A DNA stretch of 64,000 nt from Galeruca laticollis (Eukaryota > Arthropoda > Insecta > Coleoptera > Chrysomelidae): the NCBI GenBank assembly GCA_963921935.1, contig OY998175.1, positions 261,427,709 to 261,491,708 on the forward strand. The letters are read 5' to 3'. The translations under genes and the position numbers were made by a program. Below the pieces are notes generated by a model. That model saw only the letters and a program-made list of their open reading frames with translations, searched no databases and was not told the origin of the DNA. Shown here piece by piece: positions 63,503-64,000 of the stretch (positions are counted from its first letter, which is position 1; every line of letters starts with the position of its first letter).

Positions 63503-64000
63503 AATGGGTGTATGATGTTGCAACTAGGTGTCAATACATGCACCCACGTGAATTTCTTGATCTTGGAGATTATAATAATGTACACCTGAAACAAAAAAAT
63601 GTAGGTTTAATAATTTTAAATGGTAAAATATACGACAATAATGTTAGCATAATTTTAGATACAGGATCTACAGCTTCTGCAATATCAGAAAAATTTGTTG
63701 ATAAAGTACAATGTTTGAAAAATGATATAATCAAAATTCCTAAAACTAACTTAGTAGGCATAAATGAAAAAACTTTAGGATACACAAATAGATCAGTGGT
63801 TACTAAAATACACTTTGAAAAATTTGAGATTATAGTTCAATTATTAATAGTAAACCATCTGGAATGCGATATACTTATTGGTAGTGATGAACACAGTAAA
63901 AATAACTTTGTAATAAATTTTGAAAAAGGAATTGTTAAAATCAATAAAGAGTTTGAATTAAATTTTTCATTACAAGAAAGTATAAGGGTAGTAAAAAACT
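63503..64000 (+). CDS. Pol of the second Gypsy-type element, protease start (runs off window)
   Basis: The frame is -1 relative to gag and is open across the gag stop, so a -1 frameshift near the T5A4 run (63496-63504) could join them; the first ATG in this frame is at 63538. It encodes a retropepsin: VGLIILNGKIYDNNVSIILD with DTGSTAS as the active site, then KTNLVGINEKTLGYTNRSVV and LECDILIGSDEHSKNNFVIN (the second structural strand, ILIGSD). No stop is seen to the window end. Reverse transcriptase and later domains would lie beyond 64000. Confidence 0.75.

Overview
The window looks like AT-rich, transposon-saturated nuclear DNA of an arthropod, most likely an insect. It carries Penelope-like elements, BEL/Pao and Gypsy LTR retrotransposons, non-LTR fragments, mariner- and piggyBac-like transposons, and core promoters of the arthropod TATA plus TCAGT type. 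No ordinary host gene, rRNA gene, convincing tRNA gene or CRISPR array was recognised. The species cannot be fixed from the sequence alone.

The centrepiece is a complete 15,359-bp Maverick/Polinton-type element (virus-like large DNA transposon) at 24613-39971. It has 394-bp terminal inverted repeats (TIRs) that begin AG and end CT, with 5 differences between them by eye. A perfect 6-bp target duplication, ACCCTA, lies on both sides. From left to right it holds: a secreted matrix metalloproteinase (MMP) gene reading inward; a leftward block (unknown protein, retroviral-type integrase with chromodomain, fibre-like protein, DUF8207-like protein, packaging ATPase); a 70-bp bidirectional promoter; a rightward virion block (PLA2-like minor capsid protein with one intron, adenain-like protease, small unknown protein, minor capsid/penton-like protein, major capsid protein, unknown protein); about 2 kb of tandem repeats; and a second, diverged MMP gene reading inward from the right TIR. 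All these reading frames are intact. No protein-primed DNA polymerase B is present. The package is integration, packaging and capsid genes plus two MMP cargo genes, with no replicase. Most genes appear to have their own TATA box about 30 bp from an initiator.

Left of the element (1-24606) are layered older elements: a BEL/Pao pol end, a non-LTR endonuclease fragment, a Penelope fragment cut by a Gypsy LTR element (3099-5870), mariner and piggyBac remnants, and a BEL/Pao gag split by a 1,704-bp fold-back element with a 3-bp target duplication. A near-complete Penelope-like element with an inverted 5' partial copy and a broken mariner-type element follow.

Right of the element (39978-64000) are a degraded piggyBac gene, a second Penelope family on the minus strand, a BEL/Pao pol remnant, another Penelope 3' fragment, non-LTR fragments, a DDE transposase fragment, a possible LTR-element envelope remnant, long gene-free stretches, and at the end the 5' part of a Gypsy-type element (SAP-domain gag, then protease in the -1 frame) that runs off the window. 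Nearly every element except the Maverick is broken by stops, frameshifts or truncation, so the Maverick appears to be among the youngest insertions here.
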